Assembly (NCBI GenBank): GCA_963846855.1
Contig: CAWJXK010000012.1
Location: forward strand, 62,001 to 126,000
Source of the DNA: CAIWHR01 sp963846855
GTDB taxonomy: Bacteria > Pseudomonadota > Gammaproteobacteria > Burkholderiales > Casimicrobiaceae
Length of the DNA: 64,000 nucleotides
Reading direction: 5' to 3'
The notes under the pieces were generated by a model. That model was not told where the DNA came from. It did not search any database and worked only from the letters and a program-made list of their open reading frames with translations. The translations under genes were made by a program, and so were the position numbers. This document shows positions 27,330-34,794 of the stretch, piece by piece. How positions within the stretch are numbered: the stretch's first letter is position 1; each line of letters starts with the position of its first letter.

Positions 27330-27616
27330 GCGTTCGGGAAGGCGATTGGGCGCAGGCCGCCGGCGAAATGCCCTCGGAAGCGATGCGCAATTCGGGCCGG
27401 ATTGTAACCGAAGGGAATGGCGCGTCCTTTGTGCTGGAACAGGGTTTCGGGCGGGCACGAAGGCTGCGCAACGCAACGCCGAGCGTGTCCGATTTCGGGC
27501 TGAAGCGCCGGCCGCCGGCCGAGGGCGATACGCGCCGTTGCCTCGGTATCCGCGTGGCGCTTGACCCGGGCAGCCCGCTGCCCCGGAGGCTGTCTTAGCC
27601 AGGGATTCGGCGGCGG

Positions 27617-27645
27617 TTGCGGCAATAGTCGCAAGTGTTTATAAT
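27617..27645 (+). promoter_or_regulatory. Sigma-70 promoter for rplU-rpmA
   Basis: TTGCGG (27617-27622) and a perfect TATAAT (27640-27645) are 17 bases apart. The predicted start leaves a leader of about 50 bases before the rplU ATG at 27701. Both spacing and -10 fit a strong housekeeping promoter for ribosomal protein genes. Confidence 0.75.
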
Positions 27646-27700
27646 CTAAGGCTTTCCGCGGTTGTCGCGGGAAATGTTCAGTGAACAGCGGAGTCATTCC

Positions 27701-28012
27701 ATGTACGCGGTCATCAAAACCGGCGGCAAGCAATACAAGGTCGCTCCCGGCGAAAAAATCAAGGTGGAACTGCTGCCGGCGATCGTGGGCGCGGAGGTCA
27801 TTCTCGACCAGGTGCTGATGGTCAGTGAGGGCGAAACCGTCCGCCTCGGCCAGCCCACCGTCGCGGGCGCGACCGTCAAGGCCACCGTCCTCGCGCACGG
27901 GCGCGGCGAGAAGCTTTCGATCTTCAAGATGCGCCGGCGCAAGCATTACCAGAAGCACCAGGGGCATCGTCAGGGATACACGGAGCTGTCGATCGACAGC
28001 ATCGCAGGCTGA
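27701..28012 (+). CDS. rplU: 50S ribosomal protein L21
   Basis: L21 is a structural protein of the large ribosomal subunit that binds 23S rRNA. The 103-residue product starts MYAVIKTGGKQYKVAPGEKI, the family signature, and contains FKMRRRKHYQKHQGHRQGYT near the C-terminus. The ATG at 27701 matches the normal L21 start. It is the first gene of the conserved rplU-rpmA pair. obgE, which often follows in other genomes, is absent here. Confidence 0.98.
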   Translation: MYAVIKTGGKQYKVAPGEKIKVELLPAIVGAEVILDQVLMVSEGETVRLGQPTVAGATVKATVLAHGRGEKLSIFKMRRRKHYQKHQGHRQGYTELSIDSIAG

Positions 28013-28025
28013 AGGAGCGACCACC

Positions 28026-28289
28026 ATGGCACACAAGAAAGCAGGCGGCAGCTCGCGCAACGGCCGCGATTCGGAGTCGAAGCGGCTTGGCGTCAAGACC
28101 TACGGCGGCGAGGTCATCACCGCGGGCAGCATCATCATTCGCCAGCGCGGCACCAAGATCCACGCCGGCACGAACGTCGGCATGGGCAAGGACCACACGC
28201 TGTTCGCGCTGATCGACGGCCAGGTCTCGTTTGCGACCAAGGGCAAGGACAAGAAGAAGGTCGCAAGCGTCATGCCGGTCGCCGCCTGA
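28026..28289 (+). CDS. rpmA: 50S ribosomal protein L27
   Basis: L27 reaches toward the peptidyl transferase centre of the large subunit. The 87-residue protein begins MAHKKAGGSSRNGRDSESKR and has GSIIIRQRGTKIHAG, the standard signature. It has no N-terminal extension needing cleavage, unlike Firmicutes L27. It starts 13 bases after rplU and is followed by a strong terminator. Confidence 0.98.
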   Translation: MAHKKAGGSSRNGRDSESKRLGVKTYGGEVITAGSIIIRQRGTKIHAGTNVGMGKDHTLFALIDGQVSFATKGKDKKKVASVMPVAA

Positions 28290-28318
28290 CGCGTCCGGCG
28301 CCGCCTCCGATACAAATG

Positions 28319-28345
28319 AATCCCGGCCTCGGCCGGGATTTTTTT
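28319..28345 (+). terminator. Rho-independent terminator after rpmA
   Basis: AATCCCGGCC (28319-28328) pairs perfectly with GGCCGGGATT (28331-28340) across a 2-base loop, and is followed by an unbroken T run through 28345. It ends the rplU-rpmA transcript 30 bases after the rpmA stop and separates it from the converging lptG gene. Confidence 0.9.
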
Positions 28346-28379
28346 CGCCCGATCGTCCGGGCTAGCGCCAGGATTCCCG

Positions 28380-29456
28380 CTAACGTCGCTCCAGCCACCA
28401 CAGCAGCGAGGTGGTGACGACCACGAACATCACGAGCGGGAACACCGCGGAGAAGAGCGGCGGCCAGTCGTTCAGCACGCCCAGGTTGCTGAACAGCCGC
28501 CCGATGAGGAAGAACGCGAGCCCGAGGATCGTGCCGACGAAGATGCGGAAGCCCACGCCGCCCGCGCGACGCTGGAAGTACGAGAATGGCAACGCCAGCA
28601 GCATCATCACGATCACGGCGGCCGGGTAGAACACCTTGTTCCAAAAGGCGATCTCGAAGCGCGACGTCTTCTGGCCGCCGAGCGAGCGGATGTTGTCGTA
28701 GAGCGCATTCAGCTCGAGGCGCTCCGGCGCGACCTGATAGACGGACAGCAGCGACGGCTTCAGCACGGTTTCCCAGGTCCAGCTCGGCTCCTCCGACGCG
28801 GTCGCCCCGGACGGCGTCAGCACCGTCGTCTTCACGTTCGAGAGTTGCCACTGGCCGTTGCCGGCGAAGCGCCCGGTCTCGGCGACGCGCACCGCCGTGA
28901 GGCGAAGGTCCTTGTCGAATTCGTAGATGCGCACGCCGATCAGCGTCATGTCGTTCAGCACTCTGCGGATGTTGACGAACGTCGCGTCCTGCTTGAACCA
29001 GAAGCCGGACTGGAACTGTCGCGCGATGATGCGCGGCGCGTCGCCCATCGCCGGCCCGCGGATCTGCTGTGCGAGCCGCTCCGCCGGTGGCGCCACGAAT
29101 TCGCCGGCGAGAAAGGTCGCCGCTGCAAGCGGAATGCCGACGCGGACGAGCGCCCACACGACTTGCAGCAGCGACGCGCCGGATGCGCGCATCACGGTGT
29201 ATTCCGAATTGGCGACGAGCTGGGCCAGCGCGAACAGCGTGCCGATCAGCGCGGCGACCGGAAAAAGCTCATACATCAGCGACGGCACCTGCAGCGCGAC
29301 GTAGATGAGCGCGGTCGACAGCGTGTAGTTGCCGCGGCCGACATCGCCCAGCTCGTGGATCAGCGCGAAGAACGCGAACAGGCTCACCAGCGCCGCGAAG
29401 ATCAGCAGGATCGCGGCCAGGAGCTCGCGACCGATGTAGCGCGTCAGCGTCTTCAT
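28380..29456 (-). CDS. lptG: LPS export ABC transporter permease LptG
   Basis: LptG is one of two inner-membrane permeases of the LptB2FG complex that extracts lipopolysaccharide for transport to the outer membrane. The 358-residue protein has three N-terminal and three C-terminal membrane helices around a periplasmic domain of roughly 160 residues. It begins MKTLTRYIGRELLAAILLIF, the usual LptG start. The longer open frame upstream is antisense-like and lies inside lptF. Its ATG overlaps the lptF stop (ATGA), so the two are co-translated. Confidence 0.93.
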   Translation of the reverse strand: MKTLTRYIGRELLAAILLIFAALVSLFAFFALIHELGDVGRGNYTLSTALIYVALQVPSLMYELFPVAALIGTLFALAQLVANSEYTVMRASGASLLQVVWALVRVGIPLAAATFLAGEFVAPPAERLAQQIRGPAMGDAPRIIARQFQSGFWFKQDATFVNIRRVLNDMTLIGVRIYEFDKDLRLTAVRVAETGRFAGNGQWQLSNVKTTVLTPSGATASEEPSWTWETVLKPSLLSVYQVAPERLELNALYDNIRSLGGQKTSRFEIAFWNKVFYPAAVIVMMLLALPFSYFQRRAGGVGFRIFVGTILGLAFFLIGRLFSNLGVLNDWPPLFSAVFPLVMFVVVTTSLLWWLERR

Positions 29457-30550
29457 GCGGCGCGCGCGGCGCGGGGGCGCCTGCCGAAAATGCCCGCGAA
29501 GGAGAGTCGCTGCCCGAACAGCAGCAGGACCACGGCGATGGCGATGACGTGCGGCAGCGCGAGTCCCGGCCAGAATCCCAGCTTGCCCTGCGCGATGAAG
29601 CTCTGCACGATGTTGAGGCAATTGCTGTAGAGCAGGTACAGGAACGCCGCGGTGATGAGGTTGAACGACCGACCCATGCGCGGGTTCACGTACGCGAGCG
29701 GCACGGCCAGCAGCACCAGCACCAGCGCCGAGATCGGAACGGAGATCCGCCAGAAGAGCTCGGCCCGCTCGACCCGGCCCTCCGCCATCACGAGCTCGGC
29801 CGACGGGATCGCCTTCGTGGAAAGCGGCAGGTTGCGGAGCTCGGCGGGCTCGATCCGGTGCCCCAATTTCTCGAACTCGACGATCCGGAAATCAGGCGAA
29901 CCGGCCTTGCCTTCGTAGCGGCGCCCATCCGACAGCACGATGAAACGGTCGCCATTCGGCGCTTCCTGCAGCGTGCCCTCGCGGGCCACCGTCGTCGCGT
30001 CCCTTCCCTCATCGACGGAATGGAGGAAAACGTTGCGGATCTTGCCGTCGAAGGAATTGATGCTTTCGACGAAAACGACGAGATTTGCCCTCCTGAATTC
30101 ACGAAAGAGCCCGGGCGTCACCAGCGCGATCTCGTCCCTGGACTCGAGCTGTCGCTGGTATTCCACCTTGCGCTGCTCGGCCCACGGCGACAGGAAAAAT
30201 GAAAGAACGACGATTGCGAGCAAGAATGGCGCTGCGAACGCCAGGATGGGCGTGAGGCACGACGCCAGGCTTTGCCCCGACGTAAACCAGACAATCATCT
30301 CGCTGTCCCGATACCATCGGGAAAGCGTCAGAAGCACCGTGAGGAACAACGCGACCGACAGCAGGATATTGAAGTAAAACAAGGCATTGAAGCCAAGCAA
30401 TGCCAGGATGCCCTCGGGCGCGACGGTGCCGCCGGCCGCCTGCGCCAGCAGCCGCAAGACCAGGTTGGTGAACAGGATGGCGAGCAGAACAATGAAAAGC
30501 CCGACCACCGTCGCGGTCAGCTCGCGCACCAGACTGCGCCGAAAAATCAT
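29453..30550 (-). CDS. lptF: LPS export ABC transporter permease LptF
   Basis: LptF is the partner permease of LptG in the LPS export complex. The 365-residue protein begins MIFRRSLVRELTATVVGLF and has the same six-helix arrangement with a central periplasmic beta-jellyroll domain (about residues 125-265, including RDEIALVTPGLFREF). The gene is divergent from pepA across 100 bases, as in E. coli and many betaproteobacteria. The LptB, LptA and LptC genes are not in the window. Confidence 0.93.
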   Translation of the reverse strand: MIFRRSLVRELTATVVGLFIVLLAILFTNLVLRLLAQAAGGTVAPEGILALLGFNALFYFNILLSVALFLTVLLTLSRWYRDSEMIVWFTSGQSLASCLTPILAFAAPFLLAIVVLSFFLSPWAEQRKVEYQRQLESRDEIALVTPGLFREFRRANLVVFVESINSFDGKIRNVFLHSVDEGRDATTVAREGTLQEAPNGDRFIVLSDGRRYEGKAGSPDFRIVEFEKLGHRIEPAELRNLPLSTKAIPSAELVMAEGRVERAELFWRISVPISALVLVLLAVPLAYVNPRMGRSFNLITAAFLYLLYSNCLNIVQSFIAQGKLGFWPGLALPHVIAIAVVLLLFGQRLSFAGIFGRRPRAARAA

Positions 30551-30565
30551 GACAGCGGAAGAATT

Positions 30566-30595
30566 TTGACTTTTTCAGGCTGTTTTGCCAATAAT
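30566..30595 (+). promoter_or_regulatory. Candidate sigma-70 promoter for pepA-holC
   Basis: TTGACT (30566-30571) and AATAAT (30590-30595) are separated by 18 bases. They lie in an A/T-rich stretch of an otherwise GC-rich window, about 50 bases before the pepA ATG. Confidence 0.6.
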
Positions 30596-30650
30596 GGCAG
30601 CCAGGCCGCTCTACTGAAAAGAATCAAATTCCTGGGGGAAGGGCATTGCA

Positions 30651-32150
30651 ATGGAATTTACCATAAAAAGTGGCAGTCCCGAGAAGCAGCGGAGCGCGTG
30701 CGTCGTCGTCGGTGTTTTCGATAACCGCAAGCTTTCGCTGTCGGCGGAGCTGATCGATCGCGCCTCAAACGGTTATATCAGCGAAATCATCCGCCGGGGG
30801 GACATGGAGGGCCGGCTCGGCGCGACGCTGCTCCTGCACAATGTCCGCGGGACGCTCGCCGATCGCGTCCTCCTGGTCGGACTTGGCAAGGAGCGCGATT
30901 TCCGGGACAAGGAATTCCGGTCGGCGGTGAAGTCGGCGGTCAAGCTGCTGAACGAGACCGGGTCCTACGAGGCGGTGATCTACCTGACCGAGGAAAAGGT
31001 CAAGCGGCGCGAGGTCGCCTGGCGCGTCGAGCATGCGGTGGTCGTGGCGATGGAGGCGGTCTATCGGTTCGACCGGCTGAAGAGCGAAAAGGTCGACGTC
31101 CGCCGCCCGCTGCGCAAGCTGACGCTGTCGGTGCCGCAGCGGTCCGACCTCGACGACGGCGAAGCCGCCGCGGCGCGCGGGCTCGCCATCGCCCACGGGA
31201 TGGACCTCACGCGCGACCTCGGCAACCTGCCCGGAAACATCTGCACGCCAACCTATCTCGGCGAGCGCGCGCTCGAGATGGCGAAGGAGTTTCCCGATCT
31301 CAAGGTGACGGTGCTCGAGCGCCCGCAGATCGAGGAGCTCAAGATGGGCTCCTTCCTGTCGGTGACCAACGGCAGCGACGAGCCGCCGCGCTTCATTGTC
31401 TTCGAATACAACGGCAGCGCCCGAAAGCAGCGCCCGGTGGTGCTGGTCGGCAAGGGAATCACGTTCGACAGCGGCGGCATCTCGATCAAGCCGGCGCCGG
31501 ACATGGACCACATGAAATTCGATATGTGCGGCGCGGCGAGCGTCTTCGGCACGCTCCGCGCCATCGTCGAGCTCAAGGCCAAGGTCAACGTGGTCGGCCT
31601 GGTCGCCGCCTGCGAGAACCTGCCGTCCGGGCGTGCGACCAAGCCCGGCGACATCGTGACCAGCATGTCCGGCCAGACCATCGAGGTGCTCAACACCGAC
31701 GCCGAAGGCCGCCTGATCCTCGCCGACGCGCTCACCTACGCGGAGCGCTACGAGCCGGAGGCGGTGGTCGACATCGCGACGTTGACCGGGGCGATGGTGA
31801 TCTCGCTCGGCCACATCGCCTGCGGCGTGTTCAGCAACAACGACGCGCTTGCCCGAGCGCTCCTCACCGCGGGCGACGATGCGTTCGACCGCGGCTGGCA
31901 GCTGCCGCTGTGGGACGACTATCAGGACGGCCTCAAGAGCAATTTCGCCGACTTCGCCAATGTCTCGGGGGGACGCGCCGGCGGCAGCATCACGGCCGCC
32001 TGCTTCCTGTCGCGCTTCACGAAGAAGTACGACTGGGCGCACCTCGACATCGCCGGCGTCGCCAACAAGGACGGCGCCGAGAAGGGCGCCACCGGCCGGC
32101 CCGTGCCGATGCTCACGACGTGGCTGCTCTCGCAGGAGGCCGCGGCCTGA
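30651..32150 (+). CDS. pepA: Leucyl aminopeptidase (cytosol aminopeptidase A)
   Basis: PepA is a hexameric dizinc M17 aminopeptidase. It removes N-terminal residues from peptides, and in E. coli it also binds DNA in Xer recombination and carAB control. The 499-residue length matches. Catalytic segments are VGKGITFDSGGISIKP with metal-binding Lys and Asp, HMKFDMCGAA, and the signature NTDAEGRLILADAL. The ATG at 30651 follows a GGGGGAAGGG stretch. It is divergent from lptF and followed by holC. Confidence 0.96.
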   Translation: MEFTIKSGSPEKQRSACVVVGVFDNRKLSLSAELIDRASNGYISEIIRRGDMEGRLGATLLLHNVRGTLADRVLLVGLGKERDFRDKEFRSAVKSAVKLLNETGSYEAVIYLTEEKVKRREVAWRVEHAVVVAMEAVYRFDRLKSEKVDVRRPLRKLTLSVPQRSDLDDGEAAAARGLAIAHGMDLTRDLGNLPGNICTPTYLGERALEMAKEFPDLKVTVLERPQIEELKMGSFLSVTNGSDEPPRFIVFEYNGSARKQRPVVLVGKGITFDSGGISIKPAPDMDHMKFDMCGAASVFGTLRAIVELKAKVNVVGLVAACENLPSGRATKPGDIVTSMSGQTIEVLNTDAEGRLILADALTYAERYEPEAVVDIATLTGAMVISLGHIACGVFSNNDALARALLTAGDDAFDRGWQLPLWDDYQDGLKSNFADFANVSGGRAGGSITAACFLSRFTKKYDWAHLDIAGVANKDGAEKGATGRPVPMLTTWLLSQEAAA

Positions 32151-32179
32151 GATTCGCGAACCTCGAGCGCGCGCCGACG

Positions 32180-32605
32180 ATGACCACCATCGATTTCTAC
32201 ACGCACTGCGCGGACCGCCACGAGGTCGCGGCGAAGCTCGTGGCGAAGGCGTGGGCGCAGCACGGCAGCGTGCGTGTGCTGACCGAGGACGCGGCGGAGA
32301 CCGACGCGTTCGACCGCTTCCTGTGGCAGGTGCCGGCCACCGGATTCGCGCCGCACTGCCGCCTCGCGAGCCCGCTCGCGGCGGAAACGCCGATCATCGT
32401 CGACCATGCGCAGGAGCATTCCGGCCCCGCCGTCGTGCTGATCAACCTCCACCCGTCGCCGCCGCCGTTCTTCTCGCGCTTCGAGCGGCTGGCCGACATT
32501 GTCGGCGCCGGCGAGCGCTGGGTCGCCGCGGGCCGCGAGCGCTGGCGGTACTACCAGACGCGCGGGTATGAGCTTCGCCCTCACAATCTCTCCGAGCGAA
32601 CCTGA
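32180..32605 (+). CDS. holC: DNA polymerase III chi subunit
   Basis: HolC links the clamp-loader complex (via psi) to single-stranded DNA-binding protein during replication. The 141-residue protein begins MTTIDFYTHCADRHEVAAKL and has VLTEDAAETDAFDRFLWQVP and ERWRYYQTRGYEL, typical of chi. The ATG at 32180 is chosen from a longer open frame because it gives the standard N-terminus. It follows pepA by 29 bases, the usual pepA-holC pair. valS, which commonly comes next, is some 9 kb away here. Confidence 0.9.
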   Translation: MTTIDFYTHCADRHEVAAKLVAKAWAQHGSVRVLTEDAAETDAFDRFLWQVPATGFAPHCRLASPLAAETPIIVDHAQEHSGPAVVLINLHPSPPPFFSRFERLADIVGAGERWVAAGRERWRYYQTRGYELRPHNLSERT

Positions 32606-32608
32606 AGC

Positions 32609-33496
32609 ATGGCGAGCGCGCGCGAACTGCTGGAGCAGGCCGACGCGCTGATGCGGCGCAATCGCCGTCCACCGCGGGGTGAAGACATTCCCGAGCTGAC
32701 CGACGCCATACCCAAGGGAGCGCTGCCGCGCGCCGCAGTGCCCGTTCCCGCCGCGGCTCGTCGGGCTGCCGAGGCGCCGACCGCGTTCGATGACATCCCC
32801 GAGCTCACCGAGGCGGTCGAGGAGATCGAGGCGCCGTCGATCCAGGAATACCCCGACGACCCGGACGAGCTGTCGCGCTGGCTGCAGGAGAACGAGCCGC
32901 CGATTCCCGAGCGCCGGCCGTCGAGCGCACCGCGCGAGGCGGGACTGACTCCGCCGGCGGCGTTCGCCCCGGCGGCGCCGCGTGCGAATGCGCCGCCGCC
33001 CGAGTCCATCGCGCCGCCGGCTGAGCGAATTCCCACCGAGGCGCTGATGCCCGACAGCGGGCAAACCGCGATCGCACGGCCGACGGAGGCCGCGGAGCTC
33101 GTGCCGATCGCCGAGCCTGCCGAGGAAATAATCGCCGACGATTTTCCTGCCGCGGAATTTGTCGATACTGCGCCCGCCGGCGAGATCTTCGCCGATGACG
33201 TTGCCGCCACGATCACGCCGACCGCCGGCAGCACAGGGTTGCCGATCGACACCGACGATCCGGAGCGCTGGAAGGCGCTCGCGGAAGAAATCCGCATGCA
33301 GGTGCTGCAACGGATCGACATCTTCACCGACACGGGCCTGCGCGAGCAGCTGACGGCGAGGCTGCAGCCGGTGGTCGACCGCGCGAGCGCGGATCTCGTG
33401 GCCACGATCAATCGCGAAGTGGGGCAGTTGCTGCGGACGTACATCGCAGAGGCGATCGAGCGCGAGATCGAGCACTGGCGGCACGGCGGCGGATGA
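32609..33496 (+). CDS. Acidic, proline/alanine-rich hypothetical protein downstream of holC
   Basis: I do not recognise a defined domain in this 295-residue soluble protein. The first 40 residues contain a helix (ASARELLEQADALMRRNR), then two copies of an acidic motif, GEDIPELTDAI near residue 25 and DDIPELTEAVEEIE near residue 61. A long, disordered Ala/Pro/Glu-rich linker follows. The conserved part seems to be the C-terminal helical region of about 90 residues (EEIRMQVLQRIDIFTDTGLREQ to IEREIEHWRHGG). It starts 3 bases after the holC stop and is probably co-transcribed with pepA-holC. A hypothetical protein at this spot is common in betaproteobacteria, between holC and valS. Confidence 0.7.
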   Translation: MASARELLEQADALMRRNRRPPRGEDIPELTDAIPKGALPRAAVPVPAAARRAAEAPTAFDDIPELTEAVEEIEAPSIQEYPDDPDELSRWLQENEPPIPERRPSSAPREAGLTPPAAFAPAAPRANAPPPESIAPPAERIPTEALMPDSGQTAIARPTEAAELVPIAEPAEEIIADDFPAAEFVDTAPAGEIFADDVAATITPTAGSTGLPIDTDDPERWKALAEEIRMQVLQRIDIFTDTGLREQLTARLQPVVDRASADLVATINREVGQLLRTYIAEAIEREIEHWRHGGG

Positions 33497-33555
33497 TGCC
33501 CGGTGCGCCCGCCGCGTACGGCGTGGCGCCGGCGATTCATGATATGCTGCCGCGC

Positions 33556-33645
33556 ATGAGCCGTAGCGTCTCGCCTGTCGCCGCCTGCGCCTATGCGTGG
33601 GATTATTATTTCTGGGCACCGACCCGGGACCGCACTCGACCGTAA
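33556..33645 (+). CDS. Aromatic-rich leader peptide upstream of the DAHP synthase genes
   Basis: This is a 29-codon ORF beginning ATG-AGC-CGT and ending TAA. Six of the eight codons at positions 13-20 are aromatic: Tyr13, Trp15, Tyr17, Tyr18, Phe19 and Trp20, with W-D-Y-Y-F-W in a row at 15-20. All three aromatic amino acids are represented, and all are end products of the pathway opened by the next two genes. The ORF stops 25 bases before a strong hairpin with a T-rich tail. This is the classical layout of ribosome-mediated attenuation, as in trpL and pheL. No clear ribosome binding site is visible. TATGCT at 33543-33548 could be a -10 that would start the transcript at or next to the ATG. 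Confidence 0.75.
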   Translation: MSRSVSPVAACAYAWDYYFWAPTRDRTRP

Positions 33646-33670
33646 CAACGGCACGGAATTCAGCAAACGT

Positions 33671-33704
33671 CGGGCGGCCCCTCAAAGGCCGCCCGCTTTG
33701 TTTT
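33671..33704 (+). terminator. Attenuator-type terminator before the DAHP synthase genes
   Basis: CGGGCGGCC (33671-33679) pairs perfectly with GGCCGCCCG (33687-33695) around a 7-base loop, then CTTTGTTTT follows. It lies 25 bases after the aromatic leader peptide and 21 bases before the first DAHP synthase ATG, within the same transcription unit. A terminator here would cut off the downstream genes unless relieved. I could not identify a convincing antiterminator pairing by eye. GCCGCC at 33580-33585 can pair with GGCGGC in the 5' arm, but only for six base pairs. Confidence 0.75.
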
Positions 33705-33724
33705 GATCCATCGGAGAACCCGCG

Positions 33725-34741
33725 ATGATCATCGTGATGCAACCCGAGGCCGACAACGCGGCGATCGCCGCGGTCGAGGCGAAGATCCGCTCCCACGGGC
33801 TCGACGTGCACATCTCGCGCGGGACCGAGCGCACGCTCATCGGCGCGGTCGGCGACGAGCGCAAGCTCGACCCCGAGATGTTCGACTCGATGCCCGGCGT
33901 CGAGAAGTCGATGCACATCGTCAAGCCGTACAAGCTCGTCGCGCGCGAGTGGCACAAGGCGAACACGATCATCGACGTCGGCGGCGCGGCATTCGGCGGC
34001 AAGACGGTGCAGGTGATCGCGGGACCGTGTTCCGTCGAGACGCCGCCGCAGATGGACGCCGCCGCCGACGGCGTCAAGGCCGGAGGCGCGCGGTTGATGC
34101 GCGGCGGCGCGTTCAAGCCGCGCACGTCGCCGTACGCGTTCCAGGGCAAGGGGGTCGACGGGCTCAAGCTGCTGAAGGACGCCGCCGGACGCCACGGGCT
34201 CCCCGTCGTCACCGAGTTGATGGACGTGCGCATGCTCGACACGTTCGTCGAGCACGGCGTCGACGTGATCCAGATCGGCACGCGCAACATGCAGAATTTC
34301 GATCTGCTGAAGGCCGTGGGACAGGTGCAGATCCCGGTGATCCTGAAGCGGGGGATGAGCGCGACCATCGCCGAGTGGCTGATGGCCGCCGAATACATCG
34401 CCGCCGGCGGCAATCACAACATCATCTTCTGCGAGCGCGGCATCCGCACCTTCGAGACGGCGTACCGCAACGTGCTGGACGTCACCGCGATCCCGGTGCT
34501 CAAGCGCGAGACGCATCTGCCGGTGATCGTCGATCCGTCGCACGCGGGCGGCAAGGCATGGATGGTCCCGGCGCTGTCGCTGGCGGCGGTCGCCGCGGGC
34601 GCCGACGGGCTCTTGATCGAGATCCATCCGAAGCCCGTCGAAGCGTGGTGCGACGCCGACCAGGCCCTCACTCCCGCGGAATTCGCCGGGCTGATGGGCC
34701 AGCTTCGCGCGGTGGCGCGCGCGCTCGGCCGGGATATGTGA
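33725..34741 (+). CDS. 3-deoxy-7-phosphoheptulonate synthase, type I-beta (with N-terminal regulatory domain)
   Basis: DAHP synthase condenses phosphoenolpyruvate and erythrose 4-phosphate, the first step of the shikimate pathway. The 338-residue protein begins with a ferredoxin-like domain of about 85 residues (MIIVMQPEADNAAIAAVEAK to VKPYKLVARE). This is the arrangement of the Thermotoga/Bacillus I-beta enzymes, where that domain carries the feedback site. The barrel follows with VIAGPCSVETPPQMD, GGAFKPRTSPYAFQG and PVIVDPSHAGGK. It is downstream of the aromatic leader and attenuator and is followed by a second DAHP synthase of another subfamily. Confidence 0.93.
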   Translation: MIIVMQPEADNAAIAAVEAKIRSHGLDVHISRGTERTLIGAVGDERKLDPEMFDSMPGVEKSMHIVKPYKLVAREWHKANTIIDVGGAAFGGKTVQVIAGPCSVETPPQMDAAADGVKAGGARLMRGGAFKPRTSPYAFQGKGVDGLKLLKDAAGRHGLPVVTELMDVRMLDTFVEHGVDVIQIGTRNMQNFDLLKAVGQVQIPVILKRGMSATIAEWLMAAEYIAAGGNHNIIFCERGIRTFETAYRNVLDVTAIPVLKRETHLPVIVDPSHAGGKAWMVPALSLAAVAAGADGLLIEIHPKPVEAWCDADQALTPAEFAGLMGQLRAVARALGRDM

Positions 34742-34794
34742 TCGTCGGGCCGCGCCTCGCCGGCTGACCGCGTCATCCGCAACTAGCGATCCCG

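Noticed and set aside
31922..34627. Minus-strand open frame of about 900 codons across holC, the leader region and the first DAHP synthase
   Set aside because: It is antisense to three convincing genes and has no recognisable domains.
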